Notes: generated from the letters alone by a model not told the origin. A stretch of DNA of 64,000 bases from Planctomycetota bacterium (GCA_016872645.1 VGZH01000023.1:1-64000), one strand, 5' to 3'. Positions 16,857 through 26,452 are shown, counted from the first letter of the stretch. Program-made: numbers and translations.

Positions 16857-18178
16857 CGCACACGACTCGCCGAGACTTTCTGCAACTGACCACTTTGGCC
16901 GCGGCCAGCAGTCTGATGCCGACTTGGAGCGGACTGACACGCACGATGGCTCAGGACGCCAAGTCACCGAACGAACGTCCGAAGGTCGGCTGCATCGGCA
17001 ACGGCGGCATGGGGACTGGCGATGCTGGTGCGATCAAGAACTACGGCGACATCGTCGCCCTGTGCGATGTGGACACGAATCGGTCTGCTAATCTCAACGA
17101 AAAGATGCTTGGCGGCAAAGCGGAAGTGTTCGGCGACTACCGCAAGCTCCTCGACCGGAAAGACATCGACTGCGTCACGATTAGCACTCCGGACCATTGG
17201 CACACGCGGATCGCTCTGGCCGCACTCCGAGCCGGGAAGGACATCTACTGCCAGAAGCCGCTGACGCTGACGATCAACGAAGGCAAACTGCTGTGCAAGG
17301 TCGTCAAGGAGACCAAGCGAGTCATGCAGGTCGGCACTCAGCAACGCAGCGACGACCGATTCCAGAAGGCGGTCGCACTGGCTCGCGAGGGACGTATCGG
17401 CAAGATTCAAAAAGTGCACATCGCCATCGGCGGCGGCGACAAAGGGCCGACGTTCAAGAAAACGCAGCCGCCGGCTCATCTCAATTGGGACATGTGGCTG
17501 GGGCAAGCTCCGCTGGTCGACTACATCGAGCAGCGTTGTCACAACAATTTCCGGTGGTGGTACGAATACTCCGGCGGCAAGATGACTGACTGGGGTGCTC
17601 ACCACGTCGACATCGGCCAGTGGGGCATTCGCATGGAAGGTTCCGGCCCGGTCAGCATCGAGGTTCTCGAATGCACGCATCCGGTCCCGTTCGAGAAGGG
17701 CTATCCGACGATCGACGACACCTACAACACGGCGACTGCTTTCAAAGTGAAGGCCCTCTTCGCCAACGGCGTCGAGATGTTCATTCGCGACAACTGCAAC
17801 GACCTGGGTTTCGATAACGGCGTGATGTTCGAGGGGGAGTCCGGTCGCTTCTTCGTCAATCGCGGCAAGCTGACCGGCGCTCCGGTCGAGGATCTCGAAA
17901 AGAACCCGCTGCCGGAAGACGTCTTCAAGGCTCTGCGAAAGGGAAAGAACCGAGACAACCACATGGCCAACTTCATCGCCTGCGTGAAGGATCGCGGCGA
18001 AACCCAGAGCGACGTCTTCAGCCACCACCGCAATCTGACGACGTGCCACCTGTCGAACATCGCTATGCGGCTCGGCCGGACCCTGAAGTGGAACCCCGAA
18101 ACCGAGCAAATCCTCGGCGACGATGAAGCCAACGCCTGGCAGGGCCGCGAACAACGCAAAGGCTACGAGGTCGCATGA
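16853..18178 (+). CDS. Tat-exported Gfo/Idh/MocA family oxidoreductase
   Basis: A 441-residue protein. The twin-arginine signal TTRRDFLQL (4-12) precedes a hydrophobic stretch, so it is expected outside the cytoplasmic membrane. The NAD(P)-binding fold starts with VGCIGNGGMG near residue 44. The family signature YCQKPLTLT near 140 holds the catalytic Lys of the E-K-P-type motif (here QKP). The C-terminal domain includes KMTDWGAHHVDIGQWG near 243. Planctomycetes encode many such exported sugar-dehydrogenase-like proteins, most without assigned substrates. It overlaps the upstream dehydrogenase by 4 bases. Confidence 0.88.
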   Translation: MTHTTRRDFLQLTTLAAASSLMPTWSGLTRTMAQDAKSPNERPKVGCIGNGGMGTGDAGAIKNYGDIVALCDVDTNRSANLNEKMLGGKAEVFGDYRKLLDRKDIDCVTISTPDHWHTRIALAALRAGKDIYCQKPLTLTINEGKLLCKVVKETKRVMQVGTQQRSDDRFQKAVALAREGRIGKIQKVHIAIGGGDKGPTFKKTQPPAHLNWDMWLGQAPLVDYIEQRCHNNFRWWYEYSGGKMTDWGAHHVDIGQWGIRMEGSGPVSIEVLECTHPVPFEKGYPTIDDTYNTATAFKVKALFANGVEMFIRDNCNDLGFDNGVMFEGESGRFFVNRGKLTGAPVEDLEKNPLPEDVFKALRKGKNRDNHMANFIACVKDRGETQSDVFSHHRNLTTCHLSNIAMRLGRTLKWNPETEQILGDDEANAWQGREQRKGYEVA

Positions 18179-18195
18179 GCGGCGCTTTGTAAATC

Positions 18196-18259
18196 AGCAC
18201 GATGCGCCAGCGATTGGCCCTGCATTTGAAGTCCCAATCACTCGCTTGCGCGTCGTGCT
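18196..18259. repeat. Palindromic element between convergent genes (family shared with 57098-57152)
   Basis: The left arm AGCACGATGCGCCAGCGATTGG (positions 18196-18217, given here only as a locator) pairs with 18234-18259 in reverse complement, apart from four extra bases. The same arm sequence, with small changes, forms the element at 57098-57152. It sits between the stops of two convergent genes and may serve as a bidirectional terminator or be a mobile palindrome. Confidence 0.7.
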
Positions 18260-18270
18260 AGCGACTGCCG

Positions 18271-19686
18271 TTACGCCAGCAGTCCGTTGACCACTTCGCC
18301 ATGCACGTCGGTCAGACGGAAATCGCGGCCGGCATAGCGGTAGGTCAGCTTGGTGTGATCAAAGCCGAGCAGGTGCAGCATCGTGGCGTGTAGATCGTGC
18401 AGGTGGACTTTGTCTTTGACGGAGTAGTAGCCGTAGTCATCGGTCTCGCCGTAGCGGATGCCGGGCTTCACGCCGCCGCCGGCCAGCCACATGGTGTAGC
18501 CTTGCGGGTTGTGGTCTCGGCCGTCGTCTCCTTGAGCGACCGGCGTGCGGCCGAACTCGCCGCCCCAGAGGATCAGCGTGTCGTCGAGCAAGCCGCGCGA
18601 TTTCAGATCGGTCAGCAGCGCGGCGATCGGTTGATCGACTTCCTCGGCGTTGCGAGCGTGATCGACTTTCAGATTGCCGTGCTGGTCCCACTTGTAACTG
18701 TGAGTGCATTGAATGAACCGCACGCCTCGCTCGGCAAAGCGGCGAGCCATCAGGCATTGTCGTCCGAAGTTCGCGGTGCGCGGGTTGTCGAGGCCGTACA
18801 GCTTCTGCGTCGCCTCGGATTCGCTGTTGAGGTTTTGCAGTTCCGGCGCGGCGGTCTGCATGCGGAAAGCCAGCTCAAACGAATTGATGCGGCCTTCGAG
18901 CGCGGCGTCGGGACCGGACGCGGCGAGGTGCTCTTCATTCATCTGCCGCAAGAGGCCGACTTCCAGCGACTGCAACGAGCGCGGCAGCTTGTCGGCGTTT
19001 TCGATGAACGGAATCTTCGCCTGATCCGATGAGATGCCTGCGTTGCCCAGCGGCGTGCCGTGATAAACCGCCGGCATGAACGCCGAGCTGTAGGCGTTGA
19101 CTCCGCCGTGCGTCAGCGTCGGGCAGATGGTGATGTAGCCCGGCAGGTCTTGGTTCTCGGTGCCGAGCCCGTAGGTGATCCACGACCCCATGCTCGGCCG
19201 GACGAACGTGTCGCTGCCCGTGTGCAGTTCGAGCAACGCTCCGCCATGCCGCGAGTTCGACCCCCACATCGAATTGATCATGCACAAGTCATCGACGTGC
19301 TTCGCGACATGCGGAAACAAATCGCTGACCCACGCCCCGCTCTCGCCGTACTGCCGAAACTTCCAGGGCGACTTGAGCAGATTGCCTGTCTGAGCCGAAA
19401 AGACGCGCGGCTTGGAAAACGGCAAAGGCTTCCCATGATCCCGTTCGAGCAGCGGCTTGTAATCGAACGTATCGACCTGCGAAGGCCCGCCGTGCATAAA
19501 CAGAAAAATGACCCGCCGCGCCTTCGCCTCCAACGGCGGAACCTTCGGAGCCAACGGATTCGCCGAACGAGCCGTGTCCGCTTTCAAGAGGTCTGCCAGT
19601 GCGAACGATCCAAACCCACACGCCGACGCACGCAGCATGTCGCGTCGCGAGAGAACCGGTTCAAAGTTGTGGCAGGAGCGTCTCAT
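18271..19686 (-). CDS. Tat-exported DUF1501 protein
   Basis: A 471-residue DUF1501 protein, a planctomycete-expanded family with an alkaline-phosphatase/sulfatase-like fold. It carries the twin-arginine signal SRRDMLRAS (13-21). Further landmarks are IFLFMHGGPSQVDTFD near residue 60 (metal-binding strand of the superfamily), GGEFGRTP near 375 and DHNPQGY near 392. The C-terminus YRYAGRDFRLTDVHGEVVN is almost the same as that of the DUF1501 protein at 34059-35465, so the two are close paralogues. In this phylum DUF1501 genes are often paired with DUF1549/DUF1553 cytochrome genes; none is adjacent here. The function is unproven; hydrolysis of a phospho- or sulfo-ester is inference from the fold. 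Confidence 0.88.
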   Translation of the reverse strand: MRRSCHNFEPVLSRRDMLRASACGFGSFALADLLKADTARSANPLAPKVPPLEAKARRVIFLFMHGGPSQVDTFDYKPLLERDHGKPLPFSKPRVFSAQTGNLLKSPWKFRQYGESGAWVSDLFPHVAKHVDDLCMINSMWGSNSRHGGALLELHTGSDTFVRPSMGSWITYGLGTENQDLPGYITICPTLTHGGVNAYSSAFMPAVYHGTPLGNAGISSDQAKIPFIENADKLPRSLQSLEVGLLRQMNEEHLAASGPDAALEGRINSFELAFRMQTAAPELQNLNSESEATQKLYGLDNPRTANFGRQCLMARRFAERGVRFIQCTHSYKWDQHGNLKVDHARNAEEVDQPIAALLTDLKSRGLLDDTLILWGGEFGRTPVAQGDDGRDHNPQGYTMWLAGGGVKPGIRYGETDDYGYYSVKDKVHLHDLHATMLHLLGFDHTKLTYRYAGRDFRLTDVHGEVVNGLLA

Positions 19687-19687
19687 T

Positions 19688-19817
19688 ATTTGGAGTGCAG
19701 TGTGTCAGTGCCGCTTTAGATCGCGGCACAGCCGCTTTCTTTGGGGCGATCATCAATCAAAATCCAAAGGGCCTGCACCGCAAACCAAGGCGGTGCTGAC
19801 ACACCGCACTCCCAAGG
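19688..19817. repeat. Foldback element between two DUF1501 genes
   Basis: The left end (from 19690: TTGGAGTGCAGTGTGTCAGT) and the reverse complement of the right end (to 19817: TTGGGAGTGCGGTGTGTCAG) match over roughly 40-55 bases per arm, with about 80 percent identity by eye. The two arms meet near 19752. It fills almost the whole 133-base gap between two same-strand DUF1501 genes. No coding capacity was seen. Confidence 0.75.
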
Positions 19818-19819
19818 GG

Positions 19820-21118
19820 CTAAAGCTCGGCGATGAGCTTGCGTTCGTCCACGAGATATTGCGGACGGCCGTTGGGGTCGATGAGCGTGGTCGTGTCGGG
19901 GTCGATGCCGAGTTGCTTGTAAACGGTGGCGAAGATGCTTTGCAGGTGGATCGGCCGAGTCGCGGGGACTTCGCCCAGGCGGTTGGTTGAGCCGATCGCT
20001 TGGCCATGACGGAAGCCGCCACCAGCGACGAAGAAGAAGCCGGCGCGTGCCCAGTGGTCGCGGCCCGCTCCGCCGTTGATTCGCGGGGTGCGGCCGAACT
20101 CGCCTGACATCAGGATGATCGTGTCGTTCAGCAGCCCGTGGGCGTCGAGGTCTTGAATCAACGTGCTCAGCCCGTTGTCGAGGTTCGGCAACTGGCGCCG
20201 CATGTTGTTGAAGTTGTCGCCGTGCGTATCCCAGCCGCCCCACGAGAACGAGACGCAGCGCGTTCCGGCCTGAATCAAACGCCGAGCCAGAATCATGCGT
20301 TGGTTCTGCTGATCCTTTTCGACCCCATAGCGTTCGAGCAGTCGCGGGTCTTCGCGTCGCAAGTCGAGCGCCTTCGCGACTTCGCCGGAGGTGATGAGAT
20401 TAACCGCTCGTTCGGTGAAGCTGTCGAGCGCGGTCATCATGCCGCGCGAATCAACTCCCTGCCGAGCGGTGTTGAGTCCCGCCAGTAACGCCTTGCGATC
20501 ATCCAGACGGTTGAGCGTCACTTGTTGATTGAGCGAGAGGTTCTGTCGGCCAACTCCGTCCGGCACGAACGGACCGTGAACTTGGCCGAGGAATCCGGGC
20601 TTCGAAGTTTGCGTCAGGTCCACGAACGTCGGAGCAGATCCCTGCGCCGTGAGCTGAGCCGGTCCCCACATCTTGGACATGACCGACCCGATGCTCGGAT
20701 GCCCGCCGATCGACCGCAGTGTGTTCTCTGGCCAGCCGGTATCCGATTGGACGTTCGTGTGTTCTTCACTGATCCCGGTCAGCGAGCGGATGACCGAGAA
20801 CTTGTCGGCCACTTGCGCCAGCTTCGGAAAGTGCTCCGAGATGTCGAAGCCCGCGCAATTGGTCGCGATCGGCTTGAACTCGCCGCGGATTTCGGACGGC
20901 GCTTCCGGCTTCAAATCGAAAGTGTCGAGATGCGTCGGCCCGCCGCTCAAAAAGATGTTGATGACCGATTTCTTCGAGCGGCCCGTCGCGGCTTGGCTTT
21001 CGAGTCGCAGCAGATCTGCCAGTGTCAGGCCGCCAACACCAGCTGCTCCGATTTGCAGGAATGAGCGTCGAGACGTCGAATCGCACAACCGGTTTCGTTT
21101 GCCGAAGAAAGTCAGCAT
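19820..21118 (-). CDS. Tat-exported DUF1501 protein
   Basis: A 432-residue member of the same family as its downstream neighbour but from a different subgroup. The twin-arginine signal is TSRRSFLQIG (16-25). Landmarks are INIFLSGGPTHLDTFDLKP near residue 54, CVSFSWGGWDTHGDN near 290, MSGEFGRTPRING near 340 and DHWARAG near 358. It is expected to be exported folded through Tat. It transcribes towards the second DUF1501 gene across the foldback element. Its catalytic role is unknown. Confidence 0.88.
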   Translation of the reverse strand: MLTFFGKRNRLCDSTSRRSFLQIGAAGVGGLTLADLLRLESQAATGRSKKSVINIFLSGGPTHLDTFDLKPEAPSEIRGEFKPIATNCAGFDISEHFPKLAQVADKFSVIRSLTGISEEHTNVQSDTGWPENTLRSIGGHPSIGSVMSKMWGPAQLTAQGSAPTFVDLTQTSKPGFLGQVHGPFVPDGVGRQNLSLNQQVTLNRLDDRKALLAGLNTARQGVDSRGMMTALDSFTERAVNLITSGEVAKALDLRREDPRLLERYGVEKDQQNQRMILARRLIQAGTRCVSFSWGGWDTHGDNFNNMRRQLPNLDNGLSTLIQDLDAHGLLNDTIILMSGEFGRTPRINGGAGRDHWARAGFFFVAGGGFRHGQAIGSTNRLGEVPATRPIHLQSIFATVYKQLGIDPDTTTLIDPNGRPQYLVDERKLIAEL

Positions 21119-21358
21119 CGCGAGACTCCTCTTGAGTCGGTGGGTGAAGGTGGCGGTTACAGGTTTTGGATTTGTCGGGAGCGGCCAGTTATTGTGGTCG
21201 CCGCCGCGGGTGTGTCCGGGGGCATTGTCACTGAGATCGGCAGAATCAACAAGTTCTGATGCGTGAAAATTCGGTCCGTAGCGATATCATCCCGCCCCGG
21301 CCGGTCGTCTCGGTTACGATCGGCCCTTGGACGTAGGGACAACTCAGGGAGACTCATC

Positions 21359-22210
21359 ATGCAGAAATGGGCGATAGGCGTGTTCGCGTCGGTGGACGCA
21401 GGTTTGGGTGTGCATCTGGATGTCGCGAAAGAACTCGGCATCCACACCGTTCAGGTTCACACGCCGCACAAAGAGTCTCGCAACGAGGCCGCCGCGAAGG
21501 CCTTTCTGCAACGCTGCAAGGATGCCGACATCACGATCACCTGCCTGTTCGGAGGCTTCGAAGGGGAGAGCTACGCCGACATCGCCACGACCGCTCGGAC
21601 GGTTGGCCTCGTTCCGGAAGCGACGCGGGCCTCTCGCGCAGCCGAGATGAAGGAGATTTCCGACTTCGCGAAGCTGCTGGGCTGCAACACGATTGGCATG
21701 CACATCGGCTTTGTGCCGGAGAAGGGGAGTGCCAGTTACAACTCGTTGATCGCAGTCACGCGCGATCTGCTGGATCATGTCAAAAACAACGGCCAGAACA
21801 TGCACCTCGAGACCGGTCAGGAGACGGCCGACCATCTGCTGGAATTCATGCACGACGTTGGCCGTGACAACCTTTTCATCAACTTCGATCCGGCGAACAT
21901 GATTCTGTACGGCACGGGCGACCCGATCGAGGCGTTGAAGAAGGTCGGCCACCTGGTTCGCAGCATCCATTGCAAGGATGCCAAGTGGGCTGCTCCCGAT
22001 CAGCGAGGCAAAGGCTGGGGAACTGAGGTCGCGCTTGGCGATGGCGATGTCGGCATGGAAAACTACCTGCGGACGTTGCAGTCCGTCGGTTACACCGGAC
22101 CGCTGACGATTGAGCGTGAGATTGCTCACGACCGTGAACGACAGAAAGCGGACATCGGACAAGCGGTGCGGTTGCTGGAATCGTTGCGGGCGAAATTGCT
22201 CAGGACGTAG
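21359..22210 (+). CDS. Xylose-isomerase-like TIM-barrel sugar epimerase/isomerase
   Basis: About 283 residues. This is the AP-endonuclease-2/xylose-isomerase-like TIM barrel. Strand ends supply probable metal ligands: CNTIGMHIGF near residue 115, NMHLETGQE near 150, INFDPANMILYG near 180 and IHCKDAKW near 207, ending with GPLTIERE near 248. Such proteins isomerise or epimerise sugars or inositols with Mn or another divalent metal in the cytoplasm. The ATG at 21359 is preceded by GGGAGA and begins the conserved sequence; the frame is open back to 21263. No neighbour points to one sugar. Confidence 0.85.
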   Translation: MQKWAIGVFASVDAGLGVHLDVAKELGIHTVQVHTPHKESRNEAAAKAFLQRCKDADITITCLFGGFEGESYADIATTARTVGLVPEATRASRAAEMKEISDFAKLLGCNTIGMHIGFVPEKGSASYNSLIAVTRDLLDHVKNNGQNMHLETGQETADHLLEFMHDVGRDNLFINFDPANMILYGTGDPIEALKKVGHLVRSIHCKDAKWAAPDQRGKGWGTEVALGDGDVGMENYLRTLQSVGYTGPLTIEREIAHDRERQKADIGQAVRLLESLRAKLLRT

Positions 22211-22262
22211 GACGCATTGACAGGCACGACTGGACTCTGGTATCGGAGGTGGTACGTTTAGC

Positions 22263-22718
22263 GTGTTTGTGACTTGGATGTCGTTGAGGTTTCCATTGGT
22301 GGCCATTCATCAACAACCGTTTCAACTGCTCATCGCGGATGACGATGCTCAATTCCGCGAAGTTCTGCGGGCGTTGCTGGAGCCGTTCTTCACTTTGTTG
22401 GAAGCGTCGTCGGGTGAAGAAGCGATCGAAATTGTGGTGGGGGAGAAGGTTGACCTGTTGTTGCTGGACATGCACATGGATCGACTGACCGGTATCGAAA
22501 CGATCCAAATGGTGAAGATCATCGTGCCAGCCGCTCCCTGCATCTTGATCACTGCCGACGCGACCGAAGAGCTCGTTCGCAAAGCGACCGACGCCGAGGC
22601 GTATTCCGTCCTGAAGAAACCGGTTCGCAAGGCGGATCTGTTGCGAGTCGTGAATTCCGCCATGGTTTCGGCGTATCAAAGCTCACCGTTTCCAGGGGCC
22701 GGGCCAAATGCCGTCTGA
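22263..22718 (+). CDS. Response regulator receiver-domain protein
   Basis: About 151 residues, consisting of a single CheY-like receiver. LLIADDDAQ near residue 22 gives the acidic pocket. LLLLDMHMDRLTG near 66 carries the phosphoacceptor Asp. LITADA near 95 supplies the Thr/Ser position, and VLKKPV near 114 the conserved Lys. There is no output domain, so it probably works through protein-protein contact. The GTG start at 22263 has GGAGGTGG about 12 bases upstream; the ATG at 22278 is an alternative. No histidine kinase is adjacent, and the gene is followed by an FHA protein, suggesting a signalling context. Confidence 0.85.
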   Translation: MFVTWMSLRFPLVAIHQQPFQLLIADDDAQFREVLRALLEPFFTLLEASSGEEAIEIVVGEKVDLLLLDMHMDRLTGIETIQMVKIIVPAAPCILITADATEELVRKATDAEAYSVLKKPVRKADLLRVVNSAMVSAYQSSPFPGAGPNAV

Positions 22719-22819
22719 CCTTCGGCCTATCTGGTTGACGTTCATCGGTTCAGGCCGATAGAAGAAAATTCTGGAAAACCCGACATTCGACGAGTAGTCC
22801 GGGTTGGGGAAGGCGCGAC

Positions 22820-23533
22820 ATGGCAGAGGTGACCTTTCAGATCCTCGAAGGCATGGAGCGAGGCCGCGTGTTCGCGGAGTTGGAAACGCCGTTCACCATC
22901 GGCCGTGAAGAAGATAACGGTGTGCAGCTCAACGACGAGCGGGTCAGCCGTTTCCATCTGAAAGTTCAAGAGGACGCCGGAAAGGTGATCCTGACCGATC
23001 TGGAAAGCACCAACGGCACGCGAATCAACGGTGTCCCCACGACGATGCGTGTCTTGCAAGTCGGCGATCTCGTGTCGATTGGCAGGTGTTTGCTGGTCTT
23101 TGGAAGTCCCAAAGAAATTGGTGAGCGATACCGAGCGTCGGGTTCGGTGCCGCTTCAGAAATTAAAGGACGTGATCGATGGCTCGCACCCCGGCGCGGAG
23201 GACGAGGTGGTGGAAACCAATCGAACCGTGGATCCCGGTTCGGGTCATCCTACGAACTGGAGCGACGTATTGGACTCCGCCAGCCAGGAACTTGCAGTCG
23301 CCATGCCACCAATCCCCGACACTTTTCGGTTGGCTCAGCGGGCGCAACTTGCCGATTTGATCGCCTTCGTCCACCAACAGATTGTCGTGTTTCTTCAAAA
23401 TGGCCGTGAGCGATCCGTAGATGATGGTTCGGGACAAAGACTGGTTGACGGAACTTCGTGGCAGCAAATAATTGCGTTGGAAGTACGCCTCGCGCAGTTG
23501 ATCCGGATAGTCACCGATCCTGACCACGCGTGA
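22820..23533 (+). CDS. FHA-domain protein
   Basis: A 237-residue protein. Residues 1-100 form a forkhead-associated domain: FTIGREEDNGVQLND (the G-R strand), VSRFHLKVQ (the S-R-x-H phosphothreonine-binding signature) and DLESTNGTRING (the N-G loop). The C-terminal 130 residues are a less ordered linker and an unassigned helical region. It is probably a phosphothreonine reader connected to Ser/Thr kinase signalling such as the kinase at 43820-45451. The ATG at 22820 follows a short spacer after the receiver gene. It ends 1 base from the end of the convergent trpS gene. Confidence 0.85.
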   Translation: MAEVTFQILEGMERGRVFAELETPFTIGREEDNGVQLNDERVSRFHLKVQEDAGKVILTDLESTNGTRINGVPTTMRVLQVGDLVSIGRCLLVFGSPKEIGERYRASGSVPLQKLKDVIDGSHPGAEDEVVETNRTVDPGSGHPTNWSDVLDSASQELAVAMPPIPDTFRLAQRAQLADLIAFVHQQIVVFLQNGRERSVDDGSGQRLVDGTSWQQIIALEVRLAQLIRIVTDPDHA

Positions 23534-23534
23534 T

Positions 23535-24512
23535 TCAGACGCCACGCTTTTTCAATCCGCAGGCTTCGCGAGCGCGATCCAAGACCACTTGCGCTTTCGC
23601 ACGTGCTCGCCGCGCGCCGGCCTGCAACACGTCTTCGACGTAGCTGGCGTTCGCGGCCAACTTTTCACGCCGTTCGCGAGCGGGGGCGATAAACTGATCG
23701 GCTGCCTCAAACAGGGCTTGCTTGGCCTCGCCGTAGCCCATACCTCCAGCGCGGTACCGCTCGGCCAAGGCCACTTGCTGAGACTCGGATGCGAACAACT
23801 TGTAGAGCGTGAAGACCGCGCAAGTCTCCGGATTCTTCGGGGCTTCGACAGGAGTCGAATCGGTTTTCACCGACATGATTTTTTTGCGGAGCTTTTTGGC
23901 GTCTTCGAACAACTCGATCGTGTTGCCGTAACTCTTGGACATCTTTTCGCCGTCGGTCCCCACGACCTTGGCGGTCTCGGTCATCACGCGAGCCTCCGGC
24001 AGTACGAAGATTTCGCGCTGAAACGTCAGATTGAACTTCATGGCGATGTCGCGAGTCACCTCAATGTGCTGCACCTGATCGACGCCGACCGGCACGAGGT
24101 CGCTGTCGTACAACAGAATGTCCGCAGCCATCAGGACTGGGTAGGAAAATAACCCCGCATCAGCCGGCAACCCCTTCGCGAGTTTGTCTTTATAGGCGTG
24201 ACACTTTTCGAGCAGGCTCATCGGAGTCAGCGTTGTCAGTAACCACATCAGCTCGGTCACTTCCGGAATGTCTGATTGTCGAAACAGCGTGGCTTTTGCC
24301 GGATCGAGTCCCAGTGCCAACAGATCCATGGCCGCATCGCGAGTGAAACCGCGCAAGACAGCGGCATCGCGGATGGTGGTCAGAGCGTGCAGGTCGGCGA
24401 TGAAATAGAAGGCCTGCTGGTTGTCCTGCAAGGTGATGTACTGCCGGATCGCCCCGAAGTAGTTGCCCCAGTGAAACCGGCCCGTCGGCTGAATTCCGGA
24501 AAGAACTCGCAT
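23535..24512 (-). CDS. trpS: Tryptophanyl-tRNA synthetase
   Basis: A 325-residue class I aminoacyl-tRNA synthetase of normal bacterial length. It charges tRNA-Trp in the cytoplasm. The HIGH-equivalent motif is [12 protein letters not shown] (9-20) and the KMSKS loop is at 190-194 with YGN after it. Other family blocks are [18 protein letters not shown] (138-155) and [12 protein letters not shown] (128-139). It converges with the FHA gene with 1 base between the two stops. The pyrD gene lies 51 bases upstream in the same direction. Confidence 0.96.
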   Translation of the reverse strand: MRVLSGIQPTGRFHWGNYFGAIRQYITLQDNQQAFYFIADLHALTTIRDAAVLRGFTRDAAMDLLALGLDPAKATLFRQSDIPEVTELMWLLTTLTPMSLLEKCHAYKDKLAKGLPADAGLFSYPVLMAADILLYDSDLVPVGVDQVQHIEVTRDIAMKFNLTFQREIFVLPEARVMTETAKVVGTDGEKMSKSYGNTIELFEDAKKLRKKIMSVKTDSTPVEAPKNPETCAVFTLYKLFASESQQVALAERYRAGGMGYGEAKQALFEAADQFIAPARERREKLAANASYVEDVLQAGARRARAKAQVVLDRAREACGLKKRGV

Positions 24513-24563
24513 GAATCGTCCTCACGTTTTGCGATGGTTTTCGCGGGATTCCAGCAGCCACGC

Positions 24564-25496
24564 CTATTTCTGGCAACCGCTGCGATTCGGTAATTGCAGA
24601 GAGCCGATCAGTTCCGTGACGCGTTGGCAGCCTTGCGACTTCACGACATCCGTGAGTTGACCGACCAATCGGCTGGCCAGAGTCGGGTTATAAAAGTTTG
24701 CGGTTCCAATCTGCACTGCCGTTGCACCGGTCACTAGAAACTCCATCACATCGTCGATCGACTGAATGCCCCCTACGCCTATGATCGGCACCTTCACCGC
24801 CTGTGCCACTTGATGCACGATTCGCAACGCCAGTGGCTTGATAGCTGGTCCGCTCAGTCCGCCAAGCACGTTGCCGAGGATCGGCTTTCGCTGTTTCCAA
24901 TCGACAGCCATGCCTTGAAACGTGTTGACCAAGGTGACGGCGTCGGCTCCCGCCTCGGCGGCTGCAGCGGCGATGTCGACGACACGAGTCACATTCGGAG
25001 TCAACTTGGCGATCACTGGGAGATCGCAAACGGCCCGCACTTCCGCGACGACTTGCGAGGTCAGCTTCGGGTCTGTGGCGAAGTCGACTCCGCCGCTGAC
25101 GTTTGGGCACGAGATATTGAGTTCGACGGCGGCAATCTTTTTGAACGAATTGAGTCGCTTGGCCATTTGCCCGAACTCGGCGATGTTGTGCCCAGCGATG
25201 TTTACGATGATCGGCGTTCCCAGACCGAGCAGATAACTCAAATGCTTTTCAAGAAAGGCCTCGATGCCATCGTTGTCCAAGCCAATTGAGTTCAACAGGC
25301 CAGCCGAGGTTTCGGCCGTTCGTGGTGGCGAGTTTCCTATGCGGGGAAGCGGCGTCACGGTTTTAGGAATGATCGCACCGAGTTGAGCAAACTCCGCGAA
25401 CGACTGCATTTCCCGCGCGTACCCGAACGTTCCCGACGCGACCAGGATCGGGTTCGGCAAGCGGAGTCGATTAAGCGTGACTTCAAGAGGGTTCAC
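24564..25496 (-). CDS. pyrD: Dihydroorotate dehydrogenase (class 1, probably 1B)
   Basis: A 310-residue FMN enzyme of pyrimidine biosynthesis that oxidises dihydroorotate to orotate. [17 protein letters not shown] (11-27) and [11 protein letters not shown] (45-55) are FMN/orotate contacts. [12 protein letters not shown] near residue 126 has the catalytic Cys typical of class 1 enzymes. [14 protein letters not shown] and IIGVGGIQS near 220-245 bind the FMN phosphate. Class 1B enzymes use a PyrK electron-transfer subunit; pyrK is not adjacent, so the subclass is inferred from similarity only. The downstream same-strand gene is trpS. Confidence 0.93.
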   Translation of the reverse strand: MNPLEVTLNRLRLPNPILVASGTFGYAREMQSFAEFAQLGAIIPKTVTPLPRIGNSPPRTAETSAGLLNSIGLDNDGIEAFLEKHLSYLLGLGTPIIVNIAGHNIAEFGQMAKRLNSFKKIAAVELNISCPNVSGGVDFATDPKLTSQVVAEVRAVCDLPVIAKLTPNVTRVVDIAAAAAEAGADAVTLVNTFQGMAVDWKQRKPILGNVLGGLSGPAIKPLALRIVHQVAQAVKVPIIGVGGIQSIDDVMEFLVTGATAVQIGTANFYNPTLASRLVGQLTDVVKSQGCQRVTELIGSLQLPNRSGCQK

Positions 25497-25567
25497 GCCA
25501 ATAAATTTAGTGGGCAGTCAGTTTCACGGCCAGCAAACGACGAAACGTGACTTTGACCGAGACGCGA

Positions 25568-25786
25568 TCAGATCATTCCGCCATGTGTGCGGTATGGCGT
25601 TGCGGTGTCGGGCATGTCGACGAACCAAATCCGTTCCCAGATGTCGTTGATCATCCGCAAGTTTTCGGAATTGTAGATCAACTGACGAGCGCGTATGGCG
25701 GGCTCAGCCGAGTACATCGGAACGACGCATCCAACATGCAGGGCGGTAGTTGCCAGCAATAGGCCGGTGCAGATGAGCTTTCGCAT
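25568..25786 (-). CDS. Small exported protein of unknown function
   Basis: A 72-residue protein. The start at 25786 has GGAGG about 6 bases upstream. An N-terminal signal sequence (RKLICTGLLLATTALHVGC) ends at a Cys, but the lipobox is imperfect because -3 is His, so lipid attachment is uncertain. The mature part is short and polar, with IWERIWFVDMPD. I do not recognise a family. It lies between pyrD and HU on the same strand. Confidence 0.6.
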   Translation of the reverse strand: MRKLICTGLLLATTALHVGCVVPMYSAEPAIRARQLIYNSENLRMINDIWERIWFVDMPDTATPYRTHGGMI

Positions 25787-25860
25787 GATGTCCTCCCTGA
25801 CATCGATTTTGACAATGGATCCGGTGGGCGAGACGTGTTTAGCGGGCAATCGGACTGGAT

Positions 25861-26196
25861 TTAGTTGGTGGGACTTGTCGTGGGAACTTCACCGCGAGCC
25901 TTCGCGGCTTCGGCGAGTTCCAACATGCGGACTTTTTCTTCCATCTCCTTGCCGGGCTTGAACGTGACGACGTATTTCTCCGCCACATCTACCCGTTCCC
26001 CCGTGCGTGGATTGCGAGCCTTGCGGGCCGCTCGCTTCTTGACTTCAAAGACTCCAAAGTTCCGAAGTTCAATCCGGCGTTCTTCGACTAGTGTGTCCAC
26101 AATCGCGTCGAAGGTTTGCTGAACGATTTCCTTCGTCTTCAACTGCGTGAGGCCAATTTTATCCGAGATGGTTTTGACGATCTCTTTCTTGGTCAC
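25861..26196 (-). CDS. HU-family DNA-binding protein
   Basis: A 111-residue histone-like protein that bends DNA as a dimer. The N-terminal helices ([17 protein letters not shown]) are followed by [20 protein letters not shown] (41-60) and [12 protein letters not shown] (60-71), the beta-arm with the intercalating Pro, then [14 protein letters not shown] 20-residue extension ([17 protein letters not shown]) after the HU core is longer than E. coli HU or IHF. The upstream 256-base gap (26197-26452) contains its probable promoter; nothing else was recognised there. Confidence 0.94.
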   Translation of the reverse strand: MTKKEIVKTISDKIGLTQLKTKEIVQQTFDAIVDTLVEERRIELRNFGVFEVKKRAARKARNPRTGERVDVAEKYVVTFKPGKEMEEKVRMLELAEAAKARGEVPTTSPTN

Positions 26197-26452
26197 GACG
26201 GAAGTCTCCTGCCAAAAGTCACCGATCCGCAGCGGGTGTTACAACCCACGAATGGGACGCAACGGTATTCACAAACTCGATTTAGTGTCAAGTCGCGGAA
26301 CGGAACCTTGGGTCGAACACCTCCAGTCCACGGCTCGAACAAGTCGAGCAGACAGACTCATCATCCTTTTTCGGCTCAATCGAACCCTCAACTTCAGTCC
26401 AATCGACAAAATCAGAAAAAGCGGGCAGCTTTTCCGCATCTATCCAGAGTCC

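Noticed and set aside
16964-18154. A nearly 400-codon open frame antisense to the Gfo/Idh/MocA gene
   Set aside because: It mirrors a gene with clear Tat signal and NAD-binding motifs, and its Ala/Val/Asp-rich sequence shows no domain.
22719-22819. A possible hairpin (CGGCCT ... AGGCCG) between the receiver and FHA genes
   Set aside because: Only six paired bases with a long loop; not convincing as a terminator.
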